A DNA stretch of 64,000 bases, from positions 124,001 through 188,000 of the forward strand of contig NZ_OZ007030.1 of assembly GCF_963931595.1 (NCBI RefSeq), read 5' to 3'. The notes beneath the pieces are model-generated. The model searched no databases. It was not told where the DNA came from and worked only from the letters and a program-made list of their open reading frames with translations. Made by a program: the position numbers and the translations under genes. The DNA is from an uncultured Subdoligranulum sp. (GTDB lineage Bacteria > Bacillota > Clostridia > Oscillospirales > Ruminococcaceae). Of the stretch, positions 15,872 to 23,253 are shown one piece after another (position 1 is the first letter of the stretch; each line of letters starts with the position of its first letter).

Positions 15872-16897
15872 TCATACGGCGGCCGGCCCGGCGAGGGCGG
15901 CACGAAACCAGCCGCAGGCCGGGGTGATGCAGTCCATCTGCCGGTGCATGGCTTCCAGCCGGGGGTGCAGGTAAAAGGTCTGGGTGGTGCCCACATCGGC
16001 GTGGCCCAGCATACCGCTCAGCGTCAGAATGTCCATGCCGTGCTCAATGGCCCGGGTGGCAAAGGTGTGGCGCAAATCGTGAAAACGGGCGTGGGGCAGC
16101 TGCAGTGCCGTCAGCACCTCGCCGAAATAGTGGCTCAGGTTGTCGGGGTCGGTCAGCTGGTTCTGGGTGTTGTAGACAACGAATCCCTCGGGCTGCACCG
16201 GGGCACCGAACCGGTTTTCATGGCGGCGGCACTGCATCTCCAGCAGGGCAAACACCACGGCGGGCGCCGCGATGCGCCGGGAACCGTCCCGCCCTTTGGT
16301 GGGACTGAACACCAGCTCGGTGGCGCTCTGACCCGGCTGCCGCTGGCTGCGGGGCAGCCGCTTGACGGTCTGCCGCAGATGCAGCTCCTGGCGGGATCAG
16401 TCCACGTCCCGCCAGCGCAAAGCACAGATCTCGCCCAGACGGCAGCCGGTGTACAGCGCCAGCAGGATGCCCATATTCTGCAGGTTGCCGTCCTGGAAAA
16501 GGAACCGCTCCAACGTCGCCTGCATGGCATCGGACATGGGCTGGATGGCCTTGCGCTGCACCTTGCGGATCACCGTGCCGGGCACGGGGTTGGCAGCTAG
16601 GCGTCCCTCCTGCACGGCACATTTCAGCGCCACGTCCAGCACGACCCGCATATTCTTGATGGGTTTGGCGCTCAGTGGTCCGCCGGTCTTCCGATTGCCG
16701 CAGGCGGCTTCCCGGTTGAGAAACTGCTGCAGGATGCCGGTATTCAGTTCGCCCAGCGGCACGGCGCCGATGGCCGGGACGACGTGCTTGTCCACAATAT
16801 CCCGGTACTGAGCGTACCCGGCGGGTTTGCAGCTGGGGCGGATGTAACTTTCCAGCCAGTAGTGGAGCCAATCGGCCAGGGTGGAAATGGCGGTCAT
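15872..16897 (-). pseudogene. Tyrosine integrase interrupted by an in-frame TGA
   Basis: The frame of 341 codons is intact except for one TGA at 16397-16399. Before it are an N-terminal SAM-like domain and YTGCRLGEICALRWRDVD with catalytic Arg. After it, in the same frame, come ARFHDLRHTFATRAIE and LGHADVGTTQTFYLHP, supplying the His-Arg box, the second His and the nucleophilic Tyr. A TGG-to-TGA change would explain it, since DVDW is common at this position. An AGGAGG site precedes the ATG at 16897, 20 bases after the ATPase stop, so it is last in that operon. It is inactive unless the stop is read through. Confidence 0.8.
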
Positions 16898-16916
16898 AGG
16901 GACACCTCCTGTGCGA

Positions 16917-18155
16917 TCAGGCCAGACACTTTTCCTCGTGGGTGGCCAGCTTGATGTGGTAGGGCAGACTGGGTGCACCGTCGGGCAGCGCCGGCGGGGT
17001 GAGCCGGTCGTTGATCAGCTCGGCCATCCGGGCTAGGTCGCTGGTGTATTTGGGGACGATCAGCACGGCCTCGGTGGGCTGTACACCGTCCAGCACCAGC
17101 CCGTCCCAGTACATCTTGAGCTGATACAGATGCAGCGGCTCTCCCTTGGTGGCTTTCAGCTCATAGATGACCCGCTTGTCGGCCCCCTCGTCCAGGACAT
17201 CGATGCGGGTGCCGGTGGGCCAGACGGTCATCTCGTCGGTCACCCGGTCCTGGGGATTCACCGCCAGCAGGGCGCTGATCCAGCGGCTTTGCAGGGCTTT
17301 CTCGGTGCAGGCCTTGGGATGGGCCAGGGGCGGGACCTGCGCCAGCAGCGAAAACAGATTCTGCCAGTCCGGGTCGTTGGGGTTCAGGTTGGTCTTGTTG
17401 TTCAGGGTACTCAGCACGCCGCGGGGCAGTTCGGGCAGCAGCACTTCGCCCACAAATTCGTTGTAGTTGTTGTGCCGCGCCAGGGGCATCCCGTTGGGAC
17501 CCCGCCAGATTTCGGACAGCTGGGCGGTGGCGATGACCCGCTTGCCCAGCCGGATATTCACCCCCTGGGTGGGCTGGTTGCCCTGATAGTAGTATTTGGC
17601 CTTGGCGCCCAGCCCCTGCACCGACTGGGCAATGGCCAGCGGAACATGGATGCAGTAGACGGTGCCGGGATGATCCCGGGGGAGAGTGAGCTCCTGCGGC
17701 AGGGCGGGGGTATCCACCTCCTCCACCGTCATCTGCGGCGTGAATGGACCCTGGACTTTCAGGTAGCCGGCAGCACCCCGGGCACGGGTGTACAGGGCCC
17801 AGGGACGGTCACCGCCGGTCAGGCTGGCCAGGGCGTTGTTGATGCCGAACCCGTGTTCGTTGAGGCGGTTGCTGCCGGTGGGCAGACTGCCCAGCTGCAG
17901 GGCATTTTCCAGCTGGGACAGGTCCATCCCGCTGCCCCAGTCGGCCACCACCAGCAACAGTTCATCCTTGGCGGAACCGGGGGCCAGCCCGATGAAAATC
18001 AGGGCCTTTTCCCCGGGGAGGGCGGCGGCGATGGCGTTGCCGCACAGCTCCATGACGCCCTGGTGGAAGGCCATGTTCTGTTTGGCCAGCCCGGCAAAGG
18101 TGTGCGGGGTGATGTTGATTTGAATGGAATGAAAATTCTTATGCAGTTCGTTCAT
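16917..18155 (-). CDS. GHKL ATPase fused to a PD-(D/E)XK-like nuclease domain
   Basis: This 412-residue protein has an N-terminal GHKL ATPase. The N-box ELCGNAIAAA has Glu36 and Asn40, the G1 box ADWGSGMD has Asp72, Gly74 and Gly76, and HGFGINNA (101-108) forms the lid glycines. The C-terminal region (about 310-380) has the order Asp319 (GTRIDVLD), Glu332-x-Lys334 (IYELKA) and Gln345 (YQLKMYW), matching a PD-(D/E)XK nuclease core. GHKL ATPases of the MutL/MORC type joined to nucleases occur in restriction and phage-defence contexts. Two tiny genes precede it and an integrase follows. A defence role is inferred. Confidence 0.75.
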   Translation of the reverse strand: MNELHKNFHSIQINITPHTFAGLAKQNMAFHQGVMELCGNAIAAALPGEKALIFIGLAPGSAKDELLLVVADWGSGMDLSQLENALQLGSLPTGSNRLNEHGFGINNALASLTGGDRPWALYTRARGAAGYLKVQGPFTPQMTVEEVDTPALPQELTLPRDHPGTVYCIHVPLAIAQSVQGLGAKAKYYYQGNQPTQGVNIRLGKRVIATAQLSEIWRGPNGMPLARHNNYNEFVGEVLLPELPRGVLSTLNNKTNLNPNDPDWQNLFSLLAQVPPLAHPKACTEKALQSRWISALLAVNPQDRVTDEMTVWPTGTRIDVLDEGADKRVIYELKATKGEPLHLYQLKMYWDGLVLDGVQPTEAVLIVPKYTSDLARMAELINDRLTPPALPDGAPSLPYHIKLATHEEKCLA

Positions 18156-18289
18156 GGTAAAACTCCTTTGTGATAGCTACAATGTAAGGAAAAACAGGGA
18201 AAAGCAAGGCGGCTATCTGGTAGAAAAACGGGGGTCGTGCCCGTGCTCACGCTGCAGATGGAGGGCAAGACAGCTGGTCACAGGAAAAT

Positions 18290-18511
18290 TCAACATGAAA
18301 TACCTTCTTTCTCCCGGATGGGTTGCAATGTCCAGAGAAACCGTTCGGAGGCGGGAATGATGCTTTGCAGCACAGCCTGTGCGTCGGCTTCGGACAACCG
18401 GCAGGCCCGGGCTAAATCGGTGGTGAGATACCAGTCCCTGTCCCGGTAGCGGGCCAGCAGGATGCCGTCCGAACGGGTTACAATGAATGTTTTCGAGGCA
18501 TTTTGGCTCAT
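18290..18511 (-). CDS. Small protein of unknown function in the GHKL operon
   Basis: The 73-residue protein starts at ATG 18511 with an AGGAG site 9 bases upstream. It opens with a small beta-rich segment (KTFIVTRSDGILLARYRDRDWYLT) and continues into a helical segment, DLARACRLSEADAQAVLQSI, that could be an HTH-like or protein-interaction region. No family is recognised. It lies between the 47-residue ORF (3-base gap) and the GHKL-nuclease gene (134-base gap), all on the same strand, so a partner or regulatory subunit is possible. Confidence 0.6.
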   Translation of the reverse strand: MSQNASKTFIVTRSDGILLARYRDRDWYLTTDLARACRLSEADAQAVLQSIIPASERFLWTLQPIREKEGISC

Positions 18512-18514
18512 GGG

Positions 18515-18658
18515 TCAGCTCCTTTTTTCGGAAAAGCAGGAAGAGAAAACAGCCGGCCATTTTCTGCGCCAGTAGCGTGGATTGCGCCCGTGGTCGCGGC
18601 TCAGATAGGGGGCGATGTTTTCCAGGCCGGTCAGCAGATAGTAAAGCGTGTGTTTCAA
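18515..18658 (-). CDS. Possible 47-residue basic protein, first gene of the GHKL operon
   Basis: A TTG at 18658 follows AAGGAG with 6-base spacing and opens a frame of 47 residues ending three bases before the next start. The protein is basic and aromatic (HTLYYLLTGLENIAPYLSRD, then NPRYWRRKWPA). The spacing and the ribosome binding site support translation, but the short length and lack of homology leave it uncertain. A leader peptide is an alternative. Confidence 0.5.
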   Translation of the reverse strand: MKHTLYYLLTGLENIAPYLSRDHGRNPRYWRRKWPAVFSSCFSEKRS

Positions 18659-18667
18659 GGGAAGCTC

Positions 18668-18860
18668 CTTTTTAATGCATACATATGTAAGTATGATATA
18701 CTGTGCAGTAAAAGAGTATGAGGGAACCGGGGGATGTTATCTTTTACTGTACCATTATTATATCATACATGCACATGTATGCGAATTGGAGACTTTCACA
18801 AGCATACATGCGCAAGAACTGGCTTCGTTGTGCATATTGCATACTTGCGCATGAACGACC
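18668..18860. repeat. Array of CATACATG/GCATACTTGCGCATG operator-like repeats
   Basis: Related half-sites recur through the divergent region: GCATACATATGTAAGTATG near 18677, CATACATGCACATGTATG at 18764, GCATACATGCGCA near 18804 and GCATACTTGCGCATG near 18839. Each has a CATAC arm, and most have a partial reverse arm. They overlap the promoters on both sides and the 5' leader of the leftward operon. The small ribbon-helix-helix-like gene to the right is the likely regulator. Confidence 0.6.
18757..18785 (-). promoter_or_regulatory. Leftward promoter of the GHKL operon with operator in its spacer
   Basis: On the minus strand, TTCGCA (plus 18780-18785) and a perfect TATAAT (plus 18757-18762) are 17 bases apart. 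The near-perfect palindrome CATACATGCACATGTATG (18764-18781) fills the spacer, so any protein bound there would block the promoter. Confidence 0.65.
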
Positions 18861-18874
18861 CCGTTTGCTATACT
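18845..18874 (+). promoter_or_regulatory. Promoter of the small regulator gene
   Basis: TTGCGC at 18845-18850 and TATACT at 18869-18874 with an 18-base spacer. The -35 box lies within one of the CATAC repeats. Confidence 0.6.
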
Positions 18875-18913
18875 GGTTTCATACCATTTTATAAAGAGAA
18901 GGGAGGCTTTTCC

Positions 18914-19105
18914 ATGGGAAAAACATCCGCAGCGGTCAAAAACCGATATGCGGCCAAGGCGTATGACCGTATCAATCTGATTGTAAAAAAGGGGCAAAAG
19001 GAAGTCATTCAGGCGCATGCGCAAAAGCGGAACGAAAGCGTGAACGGATTTATCAACCGCGCCATCGAAGAAGCGATGCAGCGGGATGACGAAAAAGAAA
19101 GCTGA
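18914..19105 (+). CDS. Small ribbon-helix-helix (Arc-like) DNA-binding protein
   Basis: The 63-residue basic protein has a short strand region (YDRINLIVKKGQKEVIQAHA) followed by NESVNGFINRAIEEAM, the pattern of Arc/CopG-type dimeric repressors. GGAGGC precedes the ATG at 18914. It is divergent from the GHKL-nuclease operon, and the CATAC repeats between them overlap both promoters. It is therefore the probable repressor of both itself and that operon. Confidence 0.7.
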   Translation: MGKTSAAVKNRYAAKAYDRINLIVKKGQKEVIQAHAQKRNESVNGFINRAIEEAMQRDDEKES

Positions 19106-19111
19106 TGCCGG

Positions 19112-19157
19112 AAAACACTGCGGTGGAATCTGAAAGCAATTCCACCGCAGTGTTTTT
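19112..19157 (+). terminator. Terminator of the small regulator gene
   Basis: AAAACACTGCGGTGGAAT pairs with ATTCCACCGCAGTGTTTTT. It marks the right edge of the island, with GC-rich core genes beyond. Confidence 0.9.
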
Positions 19158-19252
19158 GTCTGTGGGCAGGGCGGCTCCTCTGGTGCAGTCCCTGAAACCG
19201 GGGCTCCCCAGGGCCTCCAAAAGTTCTGCCGGATTTTTGGGCGGGGCTCAAA

Positions 19253-19281
19253 TTGACGGCCGGGCGTTTTTCTCCTATACT
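19253..19281 (+). promoter_or_regulatory. Promoter of the YhhN-family gene
   Basis: TTGACG at 19253-19258 and TATACT at 19276-19281 with 17-base spacing. Confidence 0.7.
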
Positions 19282-19313
19282 GAAAGTAAAGCAATGCAGA
19301 GGAGGCGCGGCCG

Positions 19314-19982
19314 GTGAACATACCGTACATCGTGGGAATGGGCGTGGTTTACACCGCCGCCCTGGGGCTGCTGGTGCGGCGGCTGCACCTGCCGGGGCGG
19401 GGCTATCTGCCCGAAAAAACGCTGTGCAGCCTTTGTTTTGTGGCCGTGGCGGCGGTGTGCGCTGCCCTGGGCAGCCGTCCCGAAGCCTTTTGGCGCTTGC
19501 TGCCGGCGCTGCTGTGCTGTGTGGCGGGGGATGTGGTGCTGGCGCTCTACAACAAGCTGCACCGTCCGGGCCTGTTTTTGGCCGGGTTGGGGGCCTTTCT
19601 GGCAGGACACAGCCTGTTTGTGTGGGGCCTGTGCCAACTGCAGCCCATGGGCTGGCCGGTGCCGCTGGCTGCAGTGCTGGGGGCCGGCGGCGCGGCGGTG
19701 CTTTCCGGCATGCCGGGAATGCAGACCGGGCGGATGCGCCCTTTGGTGGTGCTTTACGCAGCCTTTGTCTCGGCGCTGCTGGGCAAGGGACTGCAGCTGG
19801 CCTTTGGTATGGGCCAGCCCTGGTGCTTTCTGGTGCTGGCAGGGGCGGTGCTGTTCTGGATTTCGGATCTGCTGATCCTGTTTTTGTATTTTTACCCTCC
19901 CAGACGCACTGCCGTGCACGTGGCCAATCTTCTGACCTACTACTATGCCATGTTTCTGATTGCAGTAAGCCTCGCGGTCTGA
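19314..19982 (+). CDS. YhhN/TMEM86-family membrane protein
   Basis: The 222-residue integral membrane protein has about eight hydrophobic segments. The family pattern is visible in CCVAGDVVLAL, GAFLAGHSLFVWGL and VLFWISDLLILFL, with Asp and His in membrane helices, and in the C-terminal LLTYYYAMFLIAVS. YhhN relatives include lysoplasmalogenases that cleave the vinyl-ether bond of lysoplasmalogens. Plasmalogens are common in anaerobic Clostridia, so that role is plausible but inferred. The GTG at 19314 has a GGAGG site. Confidence 0.75.
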   Translation: MNIPYIVGMGVVYTAALGLLVRRLHLPGRGYLPEKTLCSLCFVAVAAVCAALGSRPEAFWRLLPALLCCVAGDVVLALYNKLHRPGLFLAGLGAFLAGHSLFVWGLCQLQPMGWPVPLAAVLGAGGAAVLSGMPGMQTGRMRPLVVLYAAFVSALLGKGLQLAFGMGQPWCFLVLAGAVLFWISDLLILFLYFYPPRRTAVHVANLLTYYYAMFLIAVSLAV

Positions 19983-20062
19983 AAACAGGGACACTCTATA
20001 ACTTTGCAGCCACTGTCCTTCCATTCCTTTTCCCGGTGGCGGACGTATCTCTGCCCCTCCCC

Positions 20063-20091
20063 TTGCCAACCGCAGCTATTTCTTGTAAGAT
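20063..20091 (+). promoter_or_regulatory. Promoter of the M42 peptidase gene
   Basis: TTGCCA at 20063-20068 and TAAGAT at 20086-20091 with 17-base spacing. Confidence 0.5.
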
Positions 20092-20129
20092 GGAGTCGGA
20101 TACTTTTTCACAAAGAGAGGTTGGGAAAC

Positions 20130-21182
20130 ATGAAAGAGGAAATGACGCAGGAACAGGCCCGCCAGGCCTTTTTGGTGGACGCATTGCAAAAACTGCTGGG
20201 GCAGGACAGTCCCACCGGTTTTACCGAAAAGGTGGTGACGGTGGCGGAGGGCATCGCCCGGGAGCTGGGCTTTGCCACCCGGCGCACCAACAAGGGCAAC
20301 CTGGTGATTACGGTGCCCGGCCGGGAATCCGGCCGCAAAGTAGGGCTCTGCGCCCATGTAGATACCCTGGGCCTGATGGTGCGCTCGGTCACCGCCGACG
20401 GCATGCTGATGGTCACCAAGGTGGGCGGTCCGCTGCTGCCCACCCTGGACGGCGAGTATTGCCGCATCTATACCCGCGAAGGCAAGGTATACACTGGCAC
20501 GGTGCTCAGCCTGTCGCCGTCGGTCCATGTGCAGGATGATGCAGCCACCCGTCCCCGGGACGAGAAAAACATGGCGGTACGTATTGACGAGAAGGTTCAC
20601 ACCAAGGAGGACGTGCTGGCCCTGGGCATCGCCGCCGGTGACTATGTCTGCTACGACACCAAAACCACCGTCACCGACAGCGGTTTTGTGAAGTCCCGCT
20701 TCCTGGACGACAAGGCCAGCGCTGCCTGTCTGCTGACCCTGCTGTGGCAGATGCATGAAACCGGCACCCGCCCCCGGTTCGAGACCTATTTCACCCTCAC
20801 GGTCCATGAGGAAGTGGGCCACGGCGGCGCCACCCTGCCCGTGGTGGATGAGCTGCTGGCTGTGGATATGGGCTGCATCGGGGAGGACCTGAGCTGCACC
20901 GAGTACCAGGTCTCCATCTGCGCCAAGGACAACGGCGGCCCCTACGACTACGGTATGGTCAGCCGTCTGGTACAGCTGGCCAAGGAGCAGAAGGTAGACT
21001 ACGCGGTGGACATCTATCCCCACTACGGTTCGGATGTCGGCGCCGCCTGGCGCTCCGGCATGGACTGCCGGGCCGCCCTCATCGGCCCGGGGGTGCACGC
21101 CTCCCACGGCATGGAGCGCACCCATCTGGATGCTCTGCGCGCCACCATGGATCTGGCTGCACTCTATCTGGAACTGGCCTGA
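20130..21182 (+). CDS. M42-family metallo-aminopeptidase
   Basis: The 350-residue protein has the M42 dinuclear zinc peptidase pattern: CAHVDTLGLM near residue 73 (His, Asp), RFLDDKASAAC (bridging Asp), TVHEEVGHGGA (catalytic Glu pair) and a late VHASHGMERTH with the last metal His. Family members are cytoplasmic tetrahedral aminopeptidases that trim peptides from the N-terminus. The ATG at 20130 follows an AGAGAGG site. It stands alone between its own promoter and terminator. Confidence 0.9.
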   Translation: MKEEMTQEQARQAFLVDALQKLLGQDSPTGFTEKVVTVAEGIARELGFATRRTNKGNLVITVPGRESGRKVGLCAHVDTLGLMVRSVTADGMLMVTKVGGPLLPTLDGEYCRIYTREGKVYTGTVLSLSPSVHVQDDAATRPRDEKNMAVRIDEKVHTKEDVLALGIAAGDYVCYDTKTTVTDSGFVKSRFLDDKASAACLLTLLWQMHETGTRPRFETYFTLTVHEEVGHGGATLPVVDELLAVDMGCIGEDLSCTEYQVSICAKDNGGPYDYGMVSRLVQLAKEQKVDYAVDIYPHYGSDVGAAWRSGMDCRAALIGPGVHASHGMERTHLDALRATMDLAALYLELA

Positions 21183-21230
21183 ACTCACCCGATTTTCTGA
21201 AACCATCTGTTCAGGAAGTCTCCTGGTATC

Positions 21231-21260
21231 AAGCCCCGGTCCCCCAAGGCCGGGGCTTTT
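21231..21260 (+). terminator. Terminator of the M42 peptidase gene
   Basis: AAGCCCCGG pairs with CCGGGGCTTTT. Confidence 0.85.
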
Positions 21261-21310
21261 GCTGTGCCTGCGAAAAAAGGTGTCGGCCGAAAGTAAGCCT
21301 GCGGCTGTAT

Positions 21311-21339
21311 TTTATAGAAAAGGAACTCTGCAGTATACT
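21311..21339 (+). promoter_or_regulatory. Promoter of the second DMT permease gene
   Basis: TTTATA at 21311-21316 and TATACT at 21334-21339 with 17-base spacing. Confidence 0.5.
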
Positions 21340-21361
21340 TTGTGAAAGGAGAGGATTGCCC

Positions 21362-22201
21362 ATGATTTTTCTTTTACTGGCCTTGCTTTCCAGTTCGGTG
21401 CTGGCCATGGTCCTGAAATATCTGAACTCCGGCAGTTCGTACGGGGTTTATTTTGTCAATTACGTTACCTGCACCCTGCTTGCCTTTGCTGCCATGGAGC
21501 CCAAAGCACTGTATCGTGGTGACAGTACCCCCTGCTGGCTGGGCGGCATCACAGGGCTGATTTACCTGGCATCCCTTGTCGCCAACGGATACAGCATCCA
21601 TAAAAACGGAGCCATCCTGTCCTCGGTGTTTACCCGTCTGGGGGTGCTGGTTCCCATTCTGGTCTCTGTGGCACTGTTCGGGGAGCGGCCTACCCTTCTG
21701 CAGGGAGTAGGCATGGTCCTGGCCGTGGCAGCGGCCGTACTGATGAACGGCCTGCCTGAGAAACCGGAATTTTCTTCTCCCCGAAACAAGGTGTATCTGC
21801 TGCCGCTGCTTTTGACCCTGCTATTGAACGGAACCAGCGATGCCATGTCCAAGGTGTTCACCCAGCTGGGCCGCCGTCAGGACGACGGGCTGTTCATGTT
21901 TTACATCTTCCTGTTCGCCGGGCTGGCCACCCTGGCGCTGCTGGTCAGGAGGCACCAGCCGCTTACCGGGCGGGACATTTTCTTCGGGGTACTGGTGGGC
22001 GTGCCCAACTTTCTTTCTTCCCGGCTTCTTTTGGCCGCTCTTACCCAGCTGCCGGCCTTCCGGGTCTACCCTTCCTACAGCGTGGGGGTGATTCTGGTCA
22101 TCAGCGTGGCCAGTTTCTTCCTGTTTCAGGAACGGCTGAACCGCCGCCAGATGGGGGCGGCCGGGATGATTCTGGGTGCTCTTGTTCTGCTCAATTTGTA
22201 A
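21362..22201 (+). CDS. DMT-superfamily permease
   Basis: The 279-residue protein has ten hydrophobic segments in two repeats. The first repeat contains GSSYGVYFVNYVTCTLLAF and the last ends MGAAGMILGALVLLNL, typical of EamA/multidrug-resistance-type permeases. The ATG at 21362 is preceded by AAAGGAGAGG; an in-frame TTG two codons earlier is a weaker start. It probably exports a small metabolite; the substrate is unknown. Confidence 0.8.
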   Translation: MIFLLLALLSSSVLAMVLKYLNSGSSYGVYFVNYVTCTLLAFAAMEPKALYRGDSTPCWLGGITGLIYLASLVANGYSIHKNGAILSSVFTRLGVLVPILVSVALFGERPTLLQGVGMVLAVAAAVLMNGLPEKPEFSSPRNKVYLLPLLLTLLLNGTSDAMSKVFTQLGRRQDDGLFMFYIFLFAGLATLALLVRRHQPLTGRDIFFGVLVGVPNFLSSRLLLAALTQLPAFRVYPSYSVGVILVISVASFFLFQERLNRRQMGAAGMILGALVLLNL

Positions 22202-22253
22202 CCTTTCCTGTTATTCTTCGCCCAGCTCCGACCTTTTTCGGCCGGGGCCTTTC

Positions 22254-22282
22254 TTGTTATTTTTCCGGGAAAGGCGTATACT
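22254..22282 (+). promoter_or_regulatory. Promoter of the DUF554 gene
   Basis: TTGTTA at 22254-22259 and TATACT at 22277-22282 with 17-base spacing. Confidence 0.6.
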
Positions 22283-22334
22283 CGTATCCTGTATTGAGGG
22301 AGTATGGGAAATTTTGTGAGGGAAGGTACAGGAC

Positions 22335-23053
22335 ATGTTTGGATTGGGAACCATAATCAATGTGGCGGCGATTGTTGCGGGCGGTGTGATGGTCTGGTAT
22401 GCAGCCGGGCCATCAGCGGCCGGTATCAGGAGACCTTGCTGCAGGCCATCGGTGTTTGCGTGATCTTTGTGGGCATCAGCGGCGCTGTACAGGAGATGAT
22501 GACCGTCACGGCAGACGGTCTGAAAAGCGGCGGGACCATGATGATTGTCATCAGTTACGCCCTCGGCTCCCTGCTGGGCGAATGGATCAATCTGGAACTG
22601 CGGATTGAACAGTTCGGCAACTGGCTGAAGGTCAAGACAGGGAACGCAAAGGACAAACGCTTTGTGGACGCCTTTGTAACCGCATCCCTGACCGTCAGCA
22701 TCGGCGCCATGGCCATCGTGGGCGCCATACAGGACGGCATTTCCGGCGATTATTCCACCCTTGCGCTCAAGGCGGTTCTGGACATGGTCATCATCTGTGT
22801 GATGAGCGCCTCCATGGGCAAGGGGTGTCTGTTTGCCGCCATTCCCGTGGGGGTGCTGCAGGGTACGGTCACCCTTCTGGCCAAAGCGGTCCAGCCCATC
22901 ATGACGGCACAGGCCTTGTCCAACCTGTCCCTGACCGGCTCGATTCTGATCTTCTGTGTGGGCATCAATCTGCTGTGGGAAAAAAAGCTGAAGGTTGCCA
23001 ACATGCTGCCGTCCATCCTCATTGCCGTGCTCTGCGCCTTTGTTGGTGTGTGA
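22335..23053 (+). pseudogene. DUF554 membrane protein with a one-base frameshift
   Basis: Translation from ATG 22335 gives the expected DUF554 N-terminus (MFGLGTIINVAAIVAGGVM), after which the frame is wrong. From about 22393 the next frame reads GLVCSRAISGRYQETLLQAI and continues to the stop at 23053 as a normal DUF554 (YdfK-like) protein with about six membrane helices. Adding one G in the GG run at 22391-22392 restores one continuous reading frame of about 239 residues. Either the gene is broken by a single deletion or this is an assembly error. The family has no known function; transport has been suggested. Confidence 0.75.
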
Positions 23054-23091
23054 AGGTGGTTGTTTCGGGTAATTTTCCGATAGAATTTCCA

Positions 23092-23123
23092 GGGTCCGGT
23101 CTTGGCAGGCCGGGCCCCTTTTT
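23092..23123 (+). terminator. Terminator after the DUF554 gene
   Basis: GGGTCCGG pairs with CCGGGCCC, followed by CTTTTTT. Confidence 0.75.
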
Positions 23124-23184
23124 AATTCTTGAAAAAGACTTGCTCTTTCTTTGCAAAACCTCTTTTCTTTGCCGGAAAGTGTGC

Positions 23185-23190
23185 TATACT
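23185..23190 (+). promoter_or_regulatory. Extended -10 promoter of the GH120 gene
   Basis: TGCTATACT forms an extended -10 about 60 bases before the start codon; the -35 is poor, which would fit activator control. Confidence 0.4.
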
Positions 23191-23253
23191 GTCTGACAGA
23201 TGAGACTTTTTGCCATACCACTAAAATTATGGGCAAAGAAGGAGGAAATTCTG

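Noticed and set aside
18668..18860. CRISPR-like short repeats
   Set aside because: The CATAC repeats are irregular in spacing and partly palindromic over promoters; they fit operators, not repeat-spacer units. No cas genes or CRISPR arrays occur in the window.
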